Source: Ignavibacteria bacterium UBA6688
GTDB lineage: Bacteria > Bacteroidota > Ignavibacteria > UBA10030
Direction of reading: 5' to 3'
DNA: 5,008 bases
Assembly: GCA_002454845.1 (NCBI GenBank)
Contig: DKJQ01000200.1
Location: 1-5,008 of the forward strand
Made by a program: the position numbers and the translations under genes. Shown here in pieces: positions 1 to 5,008 of the stretch (position 1 is its first letter; the number at the start of each line of letters is the position of its first letter). The notes beneath the pieces are model-generated. The model worked only from the letters and a program-made list of their open reading frames with translations. It did no database searches and was not told the DNA's origin.

Positions 1-3000
1 ACGCGGGCAACATAGACATTCCCGTAGGTCAGGGCCATCAGGCCCAGGTCCTTCTTCTGGGTCGATTTTCCGGCGGCGGCAAACTTTGCAATGGCGCCAC
101 GCGGCGTAGCCTTCGACATCTGTCCGCCCGTATTGGAATACACCTCGGTATCAAGGACCAGAATATTCACATTCCTTCCCGAAGCAATAACATGGTCGAG
201 ACCTCCGTATCCGATGTCGTACGCCCAACCGTCGCCACCGATGATCCAGACGCTCCTCTTCACCAGGTTATCCGCGATACTGAGCAACTGCTTCGCGAGC
301 GGGTTGGCCGAACCCTCGAGCTTCTTCTTCAGATCCACGACTCGGAGACGTTGTTCATAGATACCAGGCTCGTCGGATTGGTCCGCTTCAAGCAGACCTT
401 TCACCAGTAGGTCGCCGAGGTCCGAACTCAACTTGACCACCAGCTCCCTCGCCATCTCTGTCAGCTTGTCCACTGTCAGACGCATTCCAAAACCGAACTC
501 CGCATTGTCCTCGAACAGCGAGTTCGACCATGCCGGTCCGCGCCCGTCCGTATTTTTTGTCCAGGGGGTCGTCGGCAGGTTTCCGCCATAGATCGACGAA
601 CACCCGGTCGCATTGGCAACGATGGTCCGGTCACCGAATAACTGGCTCACGAGCTTGACATAGGGGGTCTCACCGCAGCCCGAACATGCGCCGGAGAACT
701 CGAACAGCGGCTGCATAAACTGTGAACCCTTGACCGTCTCGACGTTGACCGTACGGCGGTCGACCTCCGGCAGGTTCAGGAAGAAATCAAAATTCGTTCT
801 TTCCTGTTCGCGGAGAGGTGGCTGTGGCTTCATGTTAATCGCTTTGACTCTCACTTCGCTCTTGCTCTTCGCCGGGCAAACCTCCACACACAGCTCGCAC
901 CCGGTGCAATCCTCCGGCGCGACCTGGACGGTATAGTACATCCCTTTGTGTTCCGTCCCTTTGTACGGCATCGACTTGAAGGCAGCGGGGGCATTCTTCA
1001 ACTCTGCCTGGTCGTACACCTTCACGCGGATTGCCGCATGCGGGCACACCATGGCGCATTTATTGCATTGGATGCACAGCTCCAATTCCCAGGCCGGGAT
1101 CTCCAGAGCAATATTCCGTTTTTCCCATTCTGCGGTGCCGGTAGGGAACGTGCCATCGATCGGGAACGCGCTGACCGGCAGCATGTCGCCCTCACCCGCG
1201 ATGATCCGGGCCGTGACTTCTTTGACAAACGCTGTCGCCCGCTCCGAAACCACCGGCGGCATCTCGATGACGCTGGTGACGGCGGCCGGTATCGGGACCT
1301 CGAACAGGTTGGCAAGGGTTTGGTCGACAGCTTCGAAGTTCTTTTTCACGACCGACTCCCCTTTTTTGCCGTAGGTCTTTTTGATCGAGCCCTTAATGGC
1401 AGCGATCGCCTCGTCCTTCGGCAGAACACCGGATATGGCGAAGAAGCAGGTCTGCATAATAGTATTGACGCGCCCCCCCATACCGGATTGCTGAGCGACC
1501 TTGTATCCGTCGATCACGAAGAACTTCATCTTCTTTTCTATCAACTGCTTCTGCATCAGGACGGGGAGTTTATCCCAGACCGTATCCGGTCCATAGATGC
1601 TGTTCAGCAGGAAGGTGCTTCCGGGGATGGCTGGTTTGAGAACATCATACTTTTCGAGAAAAAACCATTGGTGACATGCGACGAAATTCGCCCGGTCGAT
1701 GAGATAGGGCGCGTGGATGGGCCGGGGTCCGAACCGCAGGTGCGAAATCGTCGTGGACCCCGATTTCTTGGAGTCGTACACAAAATACCCCTGCGCCCAA
1801 TTCTCCGTGTCCTCCCCGATGATCTTGATGGAGTTCTTATTGGCTCCCACCGTTCCATCGGCACCGAGCCCGTAGAAGATCGCCCGCACGACGTCGTCCG
1901 CCTCGATGGTAAACGCAGGATCGAAGTCAAGACTCGTATGTGTCACATCGTCGAATATCCCCACGGTGAAGTGATTCTTGGGGGACTTTTTCTTCATCTC
2001 ATCCAGGATCCCTTTGACCATCGCGGGAGTGAACTCCTTTGAGGAGAGCCCGTACCGGCCTCCGAGGATTTTCGGAAGCTTCGCGAAGGGGGATGTTTCA
2101 TTCATCACCGCTTCCATCATGCTGGTGACCACATCCTGGTACAGCGGCTCTCCCGACGCGCCCGGTTCTTTGGTCCGGTCAAGGACGGCGATCGTCTTCG
2201 TGGATGGGGGCAACACCTTCATGAATGCTTCGGCCTTGAATGGACGGTAGAGCCGAACTTTGACCATTCCGACCTTTTCCCCGCGGGCAGTCAGGTAGTC
2301 CAGGGTGTCCTGGGCCGTTTCGATTCCCGACCCCATCATAATGAGAACCCGCTCTGCATCCGGGGCTCCGACGTACTCAAACAGGTTGTACTGGCGCCCG
2401 GTCAGAGAAGCAAATTTGTCCATGGCGTTCTGGACGATTCCCGGGCAGGCATCGTAAAACGGGTTGACGGTCTCCCGCGCCTGAAAGAACACATCGGGGT
2501 TCTGTGCCGAGCCCCGCATAACGGGACGTTCGGGGGACAATCCACGCTGGCGGTGGGCGATGATCAAATCATCGTCGATCATGGCCTTCATCGTGTCGTC
2601 GGTCAACTGCTCGATCTTCATAACTTCGTGCGACGTTCGGAATCCATCAAAAAAATGGAGGAACGGCACCCTCGCCTCCAACGTCGAAGCCTGGGAGATC
2701 AGCGCGAAGTCCATGACCTCCTGAACGGAGGCCGAGGAAAGCATCGCCCAGCCGGTTGAACGCGCCGCCATGACATCGCTGTGATCGCCGAAAATGGAAA
2801 GGGCATGGCTTGCAACGGAACGAGCGGCAATGTGAAAGACGGTTGAGGTCAGTTCGCCCGCAATCTTGAACATGTTGGGGATCATCAGGAGCAACCCCTG
2901 CGAGGCGGTGAACGTCGTGGACATGGCTCCGGTTTGCAGAGCACCATGAACCGCTCCCGAAGCTCCTCCTTCACTCTGCATCTCCGCCACCAAGGGAACC

Positions 3001-3191
3001 GTCCCCCACAGGTTTTGTCGTCCCTGTGCCGACCACTCGTCTGCCCACTCCCCCATATTCGAGGAGGGGGTAATCGGATAAATCGCAATAACCTCGTTCA
3101 ATTTGTGGGCAACGTAAGCCGCAGCCTCATTCCCGTCAATTGTCACCATTACGCGTGCCTGACCATTATTCTTCTTTGATTGCAGTGCCAT
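1..3191 (-). CDS. nifJ: Pyruvate:ferredoxin (flavodoxin) oxidoreductase, 3' end cut off by window edge
   Basis: This cytoplasmic enzyme oxidises pyruvate with CoA to acetyl-CoA and CO2, reducing ferredoxin or flavodoxin. The reading frame is open from ATG at 3191 to base 1 without a stop: 1063 codons of the roughly 1170-1200 usual for one-chain enzymes. Domains in order: pyruvate-binding domain with YPITPSS (residues 38-44), then GDHSDVMAAR and the HRQRGLSPERP stretch; the MMGSGIETA domain; the GADGTVGANKNSIKIIGE gamma domain; an EKR-type segment (TYGKKGESVVKKNFEAVD); a two-cluster ferredoxin domain with C706/709/712/716 and C762/765/768/772; and the TPP domain with GDGWAYDIGYGG (D987) and DTEVYSNTGGQ (N1020). 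The proximal-cluster cysteines C836, C839 and C864 have the same spacing (3 and 25) as C812, C815 and C840 of the Desulfovibrio africanus enzyme; the fourth (C1071 there) would lie beyond the window. ATG at 3191 is preferred over the internal M15 because GAGGA lies 5 nt upstream. No frameshift is seen. Electron carrier and physiological direction cannot be read from the sequence. Confidence 0.97.
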   Translation of the reverse strand, partial: MALQSKKNNGQARVMVTIDGNEAAAYVAHKLNEVIAIYPITPSSNMGEWADEWSAQGRQNLWGTVPLVAEMQSEGGASGAVHGALQTGAMSTTFTASQGLLLMIPNMFKIAGELTSTVFHIAARSVASHALSIFGDHSDVMAARSTGWAMLSSASVQEVMDFALISQASTLEARVPFLHFFDGFRTSHEVMKIEQLTDDTMKAMIDDDLIIAHRQRGLSPERPVMRGSAQNPDVFFQARETVNPFYDACPGIVQNAMDKFASLTGRQYNLFEYVGAPDAERVLIMMGSGIETAQDTLDYLTARGEKVGMVKVRLYRPFKAEAFMKVLPPSTKTIAVLDRTKEPGASGEPLYQDVVTSMMEAVMNETSPFAKLPKILGGRYGLSSKEFTPAMVKGILDEMKKKSPKNHFTVGIFDDVTHTSLDFDPAFTIEADDVVRAIFYGLGADGTVGANKNSIKIIGEDTENWAQGYFVYDSKKSGSTTISHLRFGPRPIHAPYLIDRANFVACHQWFFLEKYDVLKPAIPGSTFLLNSIYGPDTVWDKLPVLMQKQLIEKKMKFFVIDGYKVAQQSGMGGRVNTIMQTCFFAISGVLPKDEAIAAIKGSIKKTYGKKGESVVKKNFEAVDQTLANLFEVPIPAAVTSVIEMPPVVSERATAFVKEVTARIIAGEGDMLPVSAFPIDGTFPTGTAEWEKRNIALEIPAWELELCIQCNKCAMVCPHAAIRVKVYDQAELKNAPAAFKSMPYKGTEHKGMYYTVQVAPEDCTGCELCVEVCPAKSKSEVRVKAINMKPQPPLREQERTNFDFFLNLPEVDRRTVNVETVKGSQFMQPLFEFSGACSGCGETPYVKLVSQLFGDRTIVANATGCSSIYGGNLPTTPWTKNTDGRGPAWSNSLFEDNAEFGFGMRLTVDKLTEMARELVVKLSSDLGDLLVKGLLEADQSDEPGIYEQRLRVVDLKKKLEGSANPLAKQLLSIADNLVKRSVWIIGGDGWAYDIGYGGLDHVIASGRNVNILVLDTEVYSNTGGQMSKATPRGAIAKFAAAGKSTQKKDLGLMALTYGNVYVAR

Positions 3192-3196
3192 GTGAT

Positions 3197-3201
3197 TCCT
3201 C
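3197..3201 (-). promoter_or_regulatory. Ribosome binding site of nifJ
   Basis: GAGGA on the minus strand, with 5 nt before the ATG at 3191. It decides between this start and the in-frame ATG at codon 15, which has no comparable Shine-Dalgarno sequence. Confidence 0.75.
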
Positions 3202-3274
3202 GTTCAGTGCGTGGTAAAGAAATCTCGATACTCGTACGTCAATAACCAAGGCAAGTAGCGTTCCAAGCGAATAT

Positions 3275-3335
3275 GGGGAAAAACAGCCGAAAGGGGGAAA
3301 ACATGAAACCCGTTTTTCCCAGGAGTGGGAAAAAC
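3275..3335. repeat. Cluster of GGGAAAAAC motifs upstream of nifJ
   Basis: Three plus-strand copies of GGGAAAA(A)C begin at 3276, 3295 and 3327, and one inverted copy (GTTTTTCCC) occupies 3312-3320. The last direct copy and the inverted copy are the cores of the palindrome. Start-to-start spacings of 19 and 32 bp are not uniform. The motif density within about 60 bp is well above expectation for a 9-mer, and its place between two genes suggests a multi-site operator for nifJ. That role is inferred. Confidence 0.45.
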
Positions 3336-3337
3336 GG
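3310..3337. repeat. Perfect 12-bp-arm palindrome, operator-like
   Basis: The arms CCGTTTTTCCCA (3310-3321) and TGGGAAAAACGG (3326-3337) are perfect reverse complements around the 4-base centre GGAG. The centre lies about 130 bp upstream of the nifJ start codon. Neither strand shows a T-run after the stem, so a factor-independent terminator is unlikely. The symmetric form with a short centre is what a dimeric DNA-binding regulator would recognise. The regulator cannot be named from the sequence; a structural RNA hairpin is the alternative. Confidence 0.6.
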
Positions 3338-3491
3338 ATCGCGTTTTGCACAATTGGAAGAAGGAAGGCACGCACCGGGACGGACACCGCACTCTGGAAG
3401 GTTGAGAGGCTCGCGCAGGAGAATATCGAGAGGCCCGGAAGGGGCTCGTGAAATCCAATGCTTGGCTAGTCCGGGGACTCTGTTTCAGTCC

Positions 3492-3845
3492 TCAGGATCC
3501 CTTTTGACCGGCAGGAAATAGTTTCGCGTCAGCCCGGACGCTTTCGATTGCCTCGACGACCAGCGGATAGTATCGATCAAGTGCACACTCGAGCGTTTCC
3601 CGTTTGGAACATGTCCCGTCTGCCCGCTGCCCATCGCACTGTGAGCACACCTGGTTTCGCAGCGCATTCACATAGGCGTGATAGGAGCCCGATTGCATCT
3701 TGGTGATGGTTGTGATAATCTCCGGGAGGAAAACCTTGAGGGCGCACTGCTCCGTGGCCGGCAACCTGCAATTCCCCTTCCCATCCCCATCAATGCAGCG
3801 GTGGCAGATTCGGGCGTGCAGCAATTCCCAGTAGGGTGTTACCAT
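3492..3845 (-). CDS. Small protein with duplicated CX2CX8CX7CAL cysteine module, function unknown
   Basis: A 117-residue soluble protein without signal peptide or membrane segment. I do not recognise it as a named family. It consists of two tandem copies of one module. The first has C14, C17, C26 and C34 followed by AL; the second has C67, C70, C79 and C87 followed by AL. Spacing CX2CX8CX7C is identical in both, with a period of 53 residues, and each copy continues into a proline (P41, P94) and a hydrophobic, probably helical stretch. The eight cysteines could hold two metal sites, either Fe-S clusters or zinc; the sequence does not decide which. The ATG at 3845 has GAGGA upstream (9-nt gap), and the in-frame upstream stretch reaches a stop without another ATG. 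It is codirectional with nifJ, 300 bp downstream, so a link to iron-sulfur or redox metabolism is conceivable but only inferred. The repeated cysteine pattern makes real coding near certain. Confidence 0.85.
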   Translation of the reverse strand: MVTPYWELLHARICHRCIDGDGKGNCRLPATEQCALKVFLPEIITTITKMQSGSYHAYVNALRNQVCSQCDGQRADGTCSKRETLECALDRYYPLVVEAIESVRADAKLFPAGQKGS

Positions 3846-3854
3846 GCGACTTTT

Positions 3855-3859
3855 TCCTC
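3855..3859 (-). promoter_or_regulatory. Ribosome binding site of the duplicated-cysteine protein gene
   Basis: GAGGA on the minus strand, 9 nt before the ATG at 3845. It supports this start; no other ATG lies between it and the upstream in-frame stop. Confidence 0.65.
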
Positions 3860-3897
3860 GAAAAGGTTTTCTACGCGTTCCTCGCAGCTGCGCGTCC

Positions 3898-3917
3898 TGC
3901 TCTTATGTTAAAGAGCA
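3898..3917 (-). promoter_or_regulatory. Stem-loop containing a boxA-like sequence
   Basis: TGCTCTT (3898-3904) and AAGAGCA (3911-3917) form a perfect 7-bp stem with a 6-base loop. Read on the minus strand, 3917-3906 is TGCTCTTTAACA, the same as the boxA antitermination element of Escherichia coli rRNA leaders. It would sit in the 5' leader of the 117-residue protein gene, about 60 nt before its start codon. A boxA role outside rRNA operons in this lineage is unproven; a simple leader hairpin, or an attenuator remnant without a T-run, is equally possible. Confidence 0.3.
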
Positions 3918-3967
3918 ACTATGATGTTCCGCCTTGACACTTCGGGCGCATATCACGGAAAATCAAA

Positions 3968-3975
3968 CAAATATA
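3968..3975 (-). promoter_or_regulatory. Possible promoter -7/-10 element for the duplicated-cysteine protein gene
   Basis: TATATTTG on the minus strand matches the Bacteroidota-type element TAnnTTTG and also resembles a sigma-70 TATAAT box. It lies about 125 nt before the start codon, in the only clearly AT-rich stretch of this gap. No good upstream TTTG or TTGACA partner is visible at the expected distance, so the call is weak. Confidence 0.3.
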
Positions 3976-4031
3976 CAACTCAGGGTGTACTACTTCTATT
4001 TGTCACCCAACCCCTAACCTTTACTGCTGTT

Positions 4032-4082
4032 GCCTAACACCACTTATCCAGCGTGCGAGCGCCGTGTTGCGGCTTGTTATGC
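4032..4082 (-). other. attC-like site candidate after the secreted protein gene
   Basis: On the minus strand, beginning 11 nt after the TGA stop, GCATAAC (4082-4076) is followed by AAGCCGC and, 51 nt from its first base, GTTAGGC (4038-4032). The latter fits the integron core consensus GTTRRRY, and the two 7-mers pair in 6 of 7 positions. Position directly behind a gene is where a cassette recombination site would be. Against it: the span is shorter than usual attC sites, the first box departs from RYYYAAC at one position, I cannot find convincing inner L boxes, and no integrase is in view. Confidence 0.25.
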
Positions 4083-4093
4083 GCAGTTGACCG

Positions 4094-4852
4094 TCATCTG
4101 AGTAAAAGAAGCTGCTTGGTCTCGATGAATTCGCCTGCCTGCAAGCGATAGAAGTAAACACCGCTTGGCAAACCCGCAGGATTCCATTGCCGAGTGTGTG
4201 TGCCGGCAGTCAACTCGTCTGCGACAAGAAGAGACACCTCTTGTCCCAAAGCATTGAATATTTTCAGTAATACGAAGGCTCTGGATGGAAGATCAAAGGA
4301 AATGGTCGTTGTTGGATTGAACGGGTTCGGGTAATTCTGGAGTAACGAAAATGATTTTGGCAAGGATTGACGTTCCAGAACTCCCACCGCTGTACCCTGC
4401 ATCTTTTCTACGGTAATGGATGTGCAAGTATCAAGCTGAATCTTCCGCCACGCCGAAGATGTGATGGACCAAATGGGATAAACGCGATACAGAAAGAGTT
4501 GAGTTGTTCCCGAGGACAACAATTTCAGTTGAAACTCTGTATAATCACTGCCGCCCGCGGCACCCCAGAGGCTAATTCTGAATTTTAGAGTAACTTTTAT
4601 TGAGTCGCCTGTTGACACGGTGCCGTTATAAGAACCGGATCGTGTTGCCGAGACTGTAACAGTGCCGAGTCCTCCTTTGTCTTTCTTGAGATATGCAAAG
4701 TAGGAAATCCCAGAAAGGACACCATTTGTATAACCGTAGGTTGTTGTAGTATACTCCGCTGAGGGGGAATATTTGGAAAAATCTTGTGCATAGATACTCT
4801 CCATGAGCAAAAGAGTGGCTGAGAGTGCAAATAGAATGTTAGCCTTGTTCAT
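4094..4852 (-). CDS. Secreted protein with C-terminal type IX secretion (Por) sorting domain
   Basis: A 252-residue exported protein. Residues 1-22 form a signal peptide (K3, a hydrophobic run with LFALSATLLL, likely cleavage after IYA before Q23). Residues 23 to about 165 are a Ser/Thr/Gly/Tyr-rich, probably beta-structured body that I do not recognise; it contains a single cysteine pattern DTCTS and no visible catalytic motif. From residue 167 to the end (86 residues) is a textbook sorting domain: QNYPNPFNP (172-180), TTISFDLP, the LKIFNALGQEV strand, SGVYFYRL, AGEFIETK and a final LLLLR. By family knowledge, such domains carry proteins across the outer membrane through the PorU/PorV machinery, after which they are cleaved and the cargo is anchored or released. 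The start has AGGAG 8 nt upstream. The gene is visibly more AT-rich than nifJ, and no related gene is beside it, which may suggest transfer. The function of the body is unknown. Confidence 0.92.
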   Translation of the reverse strand: MNKANILFALSATLLLMESIYAQDFSKYSPSAEYTTTTYGYTNGVLSGISYFAYLKKDKGGLGTVTVSATRSGSYNGTVSTGDSIKVTLKFRISLWGAAGGSDYTEFQLKLLSSGTTQLFLYRVYPIWSITSSAWRKIQLDTCTSITVEKMQGTAVGVLERQSLPKSFSLLQNYPNPFNPTTTISFDLPSRAFVLLKIFNALGQEVSLLVADELTAGTHTRQWNPAGLPSGVYFYRLQAGEFIETKQLLLLR

Positions 4853-4860
4853 TTGTGAAT

Positions 4861-4865
4861 CTCCT
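4861..4865 (-). promoter_or_regulatory. Ribosome binding site of the secreted protein gene
   Basis: AGGAG on the minus strand, 8 nt before the ATG at 4852. It directly abuts, and shares one base with, a strong leader hairpin. Confidence 0.75.
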
Positions 4866-4896
4866 ATGCAAATTGCCAGACGGGCAATTGCGCATA
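4865..4896 (-). promoter_or_regulatory. Leader hairpin abutting the ribosome binding site
   Basis: The arms are TATGC plus AATTGCC (4865-4877) and GGCAATT plus GCATA (4883-4896). They give 7 + 5 base pairs around a 5-base loop (AGACG), with a small internal loop (A opposite GC). In the minus-strand transcript the stem ends exactly at the AGGAG. It could modulate ribosome access or transcript stability, or be a palindromic protein-binding site. There is no T-run, so it is not a classical terminator. Confidence 0.45.
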
Positions 4897-4962
4897 GCGT
4901 TTGGCGTAACCACGTTTACCCGCCGTCCTTCTTGACCGCCGATCTGTGTGGCGGTGTGGCGG

Positions 4963-5007
4963 GCCGGCCCGACCGAACCTGTTTGGACCAAACACGGTCG
5001 GTCCGGC
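4963..5007. repeat. Long imperfect hairpin at right window edge
   Basis: The outer arms GCCGGCCCGACCG (4963-4975) and CGGTCGGTCCGGC (4995-5007) pair at 12 of 13 positions. The inner arms TGTTTGG (4980-4986) and CCAAACA (4988-4994) are perfect around a single A, and AACC (4976-4979) is bulged on one side. No T-run follows on the minus strand; the plus-strand side is cut off by the window end. It may be a terminator seen in part, a REP-like element or a recombination site. Confidence 0.5.
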
Positions 5008-5008
5008 A

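Larger units (their letters stand above)
3192..3491. other. Intergenic region upstream of nifJ
   Basis: These 300 bases separate the 117-residue protein gene from nifJ and hold no convincing gene. Overlapping short open frames on both strands lack family resemblance and a consistent ribosome binding site. The contents are the nifJ ribosome binding site, a TTGACG hexamer on the minus strand (around 3237-3242) that could be a -35 element but has no good -10 partner, the palindrome and GGGAAAAAC copies described separately, and a weak stem next to the stop of the upstream gene (GGACT and AGTCC arms, 3475-3491) without a T-run. The length of the gap suggests nifJ has its own promoter here. Confidence 0.6.
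4076..4898. repeat. Imperfect inverted repeat flanking the secreted protein gene
   Basis: GTTATGCGCAGTTG (4076-4089) and CAATTGCGCATAGC (4885-4898) are reverse complements at 12 of 14 positions. They lie 4 bp outside the stop and 32 bp outside the start of the gene. The right copy is also one arm of the leader hairpin, so part of the similarity may be incidental. Whether this marks a mobile unit is undecided. Confidence 0.35.

Noticed and set aside
948..2042. A 364-codon open frame on the plus strand
   Set aside because: It lies wholly antisense to nifJ, whose frame is continuous and rich in diagnostic motifs. Its translation is rich in D, R, H and G, with no recognisable domain, as expected for a codon-bias shadow in GC-rich coding DNA.
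1..3191. A frameshift or split nifJ
   Set aside because: All landmark motifs (YPITPSS, both CX2CX2CX3CP motifs, the C836/839/864 set, GDGWAYDIG, SNTGGQ) fall in the single frame set by the ATG at 3191, so the gene is intact as far as visible.
3275..3335. MraZ-type box built from TGGG repeats
   Set aside because: MraZ sites are direct TGGG repeats about 10 bp apart upstream of division genes. Here the spacings are 19 and 32 bp, one copy is inverted, and no division gene follows.
3310..3337. Factor-independent terminator
   Set aside because: The stem is strong, but neither strand has a T-run after it, and the arms themselves carry the A and T tracts. An operator-like palindrome fits better.
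3204..3458. An 84-codon minus-strand open frame between the cysteine gene and nifJ
   Set aside because: Composition is random-like, other open frames overlap it on the same strand, and no ribosome binding site or family signature is visible. The region is better explained as regulatory.
3475..3494. Terminator after the cysteine protein gene
   Set aside because: GGACT and AGTCC arms with a 7-base loop exist next to the stop, but the stem is short and no T-run follows.
3273..3521. An 82-codon plus-strand open frame starting MGKN
   Set aside because: It runs through the palindrome and into the 3' end of the cysteine protein gene, has low-complexity basic composition and no convincing ribosome binding site.

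Overview
The window looks like a chromosomal fragment of an anaerobic or facultatively anaerobic bacterium of the FCB superphylum (Bacteroidota/Ignavibacteria/Chlorobi/Calditrichota and related uncultured lineages). Two things point there. One protein ends in the type IX secretion (Por) sorting domain of the QNYPNPFNP type, which is characteristic of that group. The large gene encodes a one-piece pyruvate:ferredoxin oxidoreductase, an enzyme of anaerobic pyruvate metabolism. The exact phylum cannot be fixed from this sequence. All three convincing genes lie on the minus strand, so transcription runs from high to low coordinates.

Layout from right to left (direction of transcription). 4853-5008: non-coding, with a long imperfect hairpin at the right edge and a second hairpin directly against the ribosome binding site of the next gene. 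4094-4852: a secreted 252-residue protein with signal peptide, a body of unknown function and a C-terminal type IX sorting domain; it is visibly more AT-rich than the rest. 3846-4093: non-coding, with an attC-like pair of core sites just after the stop codon, a possible TATATTTG promoter element, and a stem-loop containing a boxA-like sequence. 3492-3845: a 117-residue cysteine protein made of two copies of a CX2CX8CX7CAL module, which I do not recognise as a named family. 3192-3491: non-coding, with a perfect 12-bp-arm palindrome and further copies of GGGAAAAAC upstream of the oxidoreductase. 1-3191: nifJ, the first 1063 codons of pyruvate:ferredoxin (flavodoxin) oxidoreductase, open through the left edge so the C-terminus is missing.

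How they may work together: NifJ oxidises pyruvate with CoA to acetyl-CoA and CO2 and passes electrons to ferredoxin or flavodoxin. The small Cys protein is codirectional and next to it, so it might serve iron-sulfur or metal chemistry related to that enzyme, but the roughly 300-bp gap with its own operator-like sequence argues for separate promoters. The secreted protein looks unrelated and may be an independently acquired unit. The most rewarding items for follow-up are the duplicated Cys protein and the repeat cluster upstream of nifJ. I see no CRISPR array, rRNA, tRNA or transposase gene.
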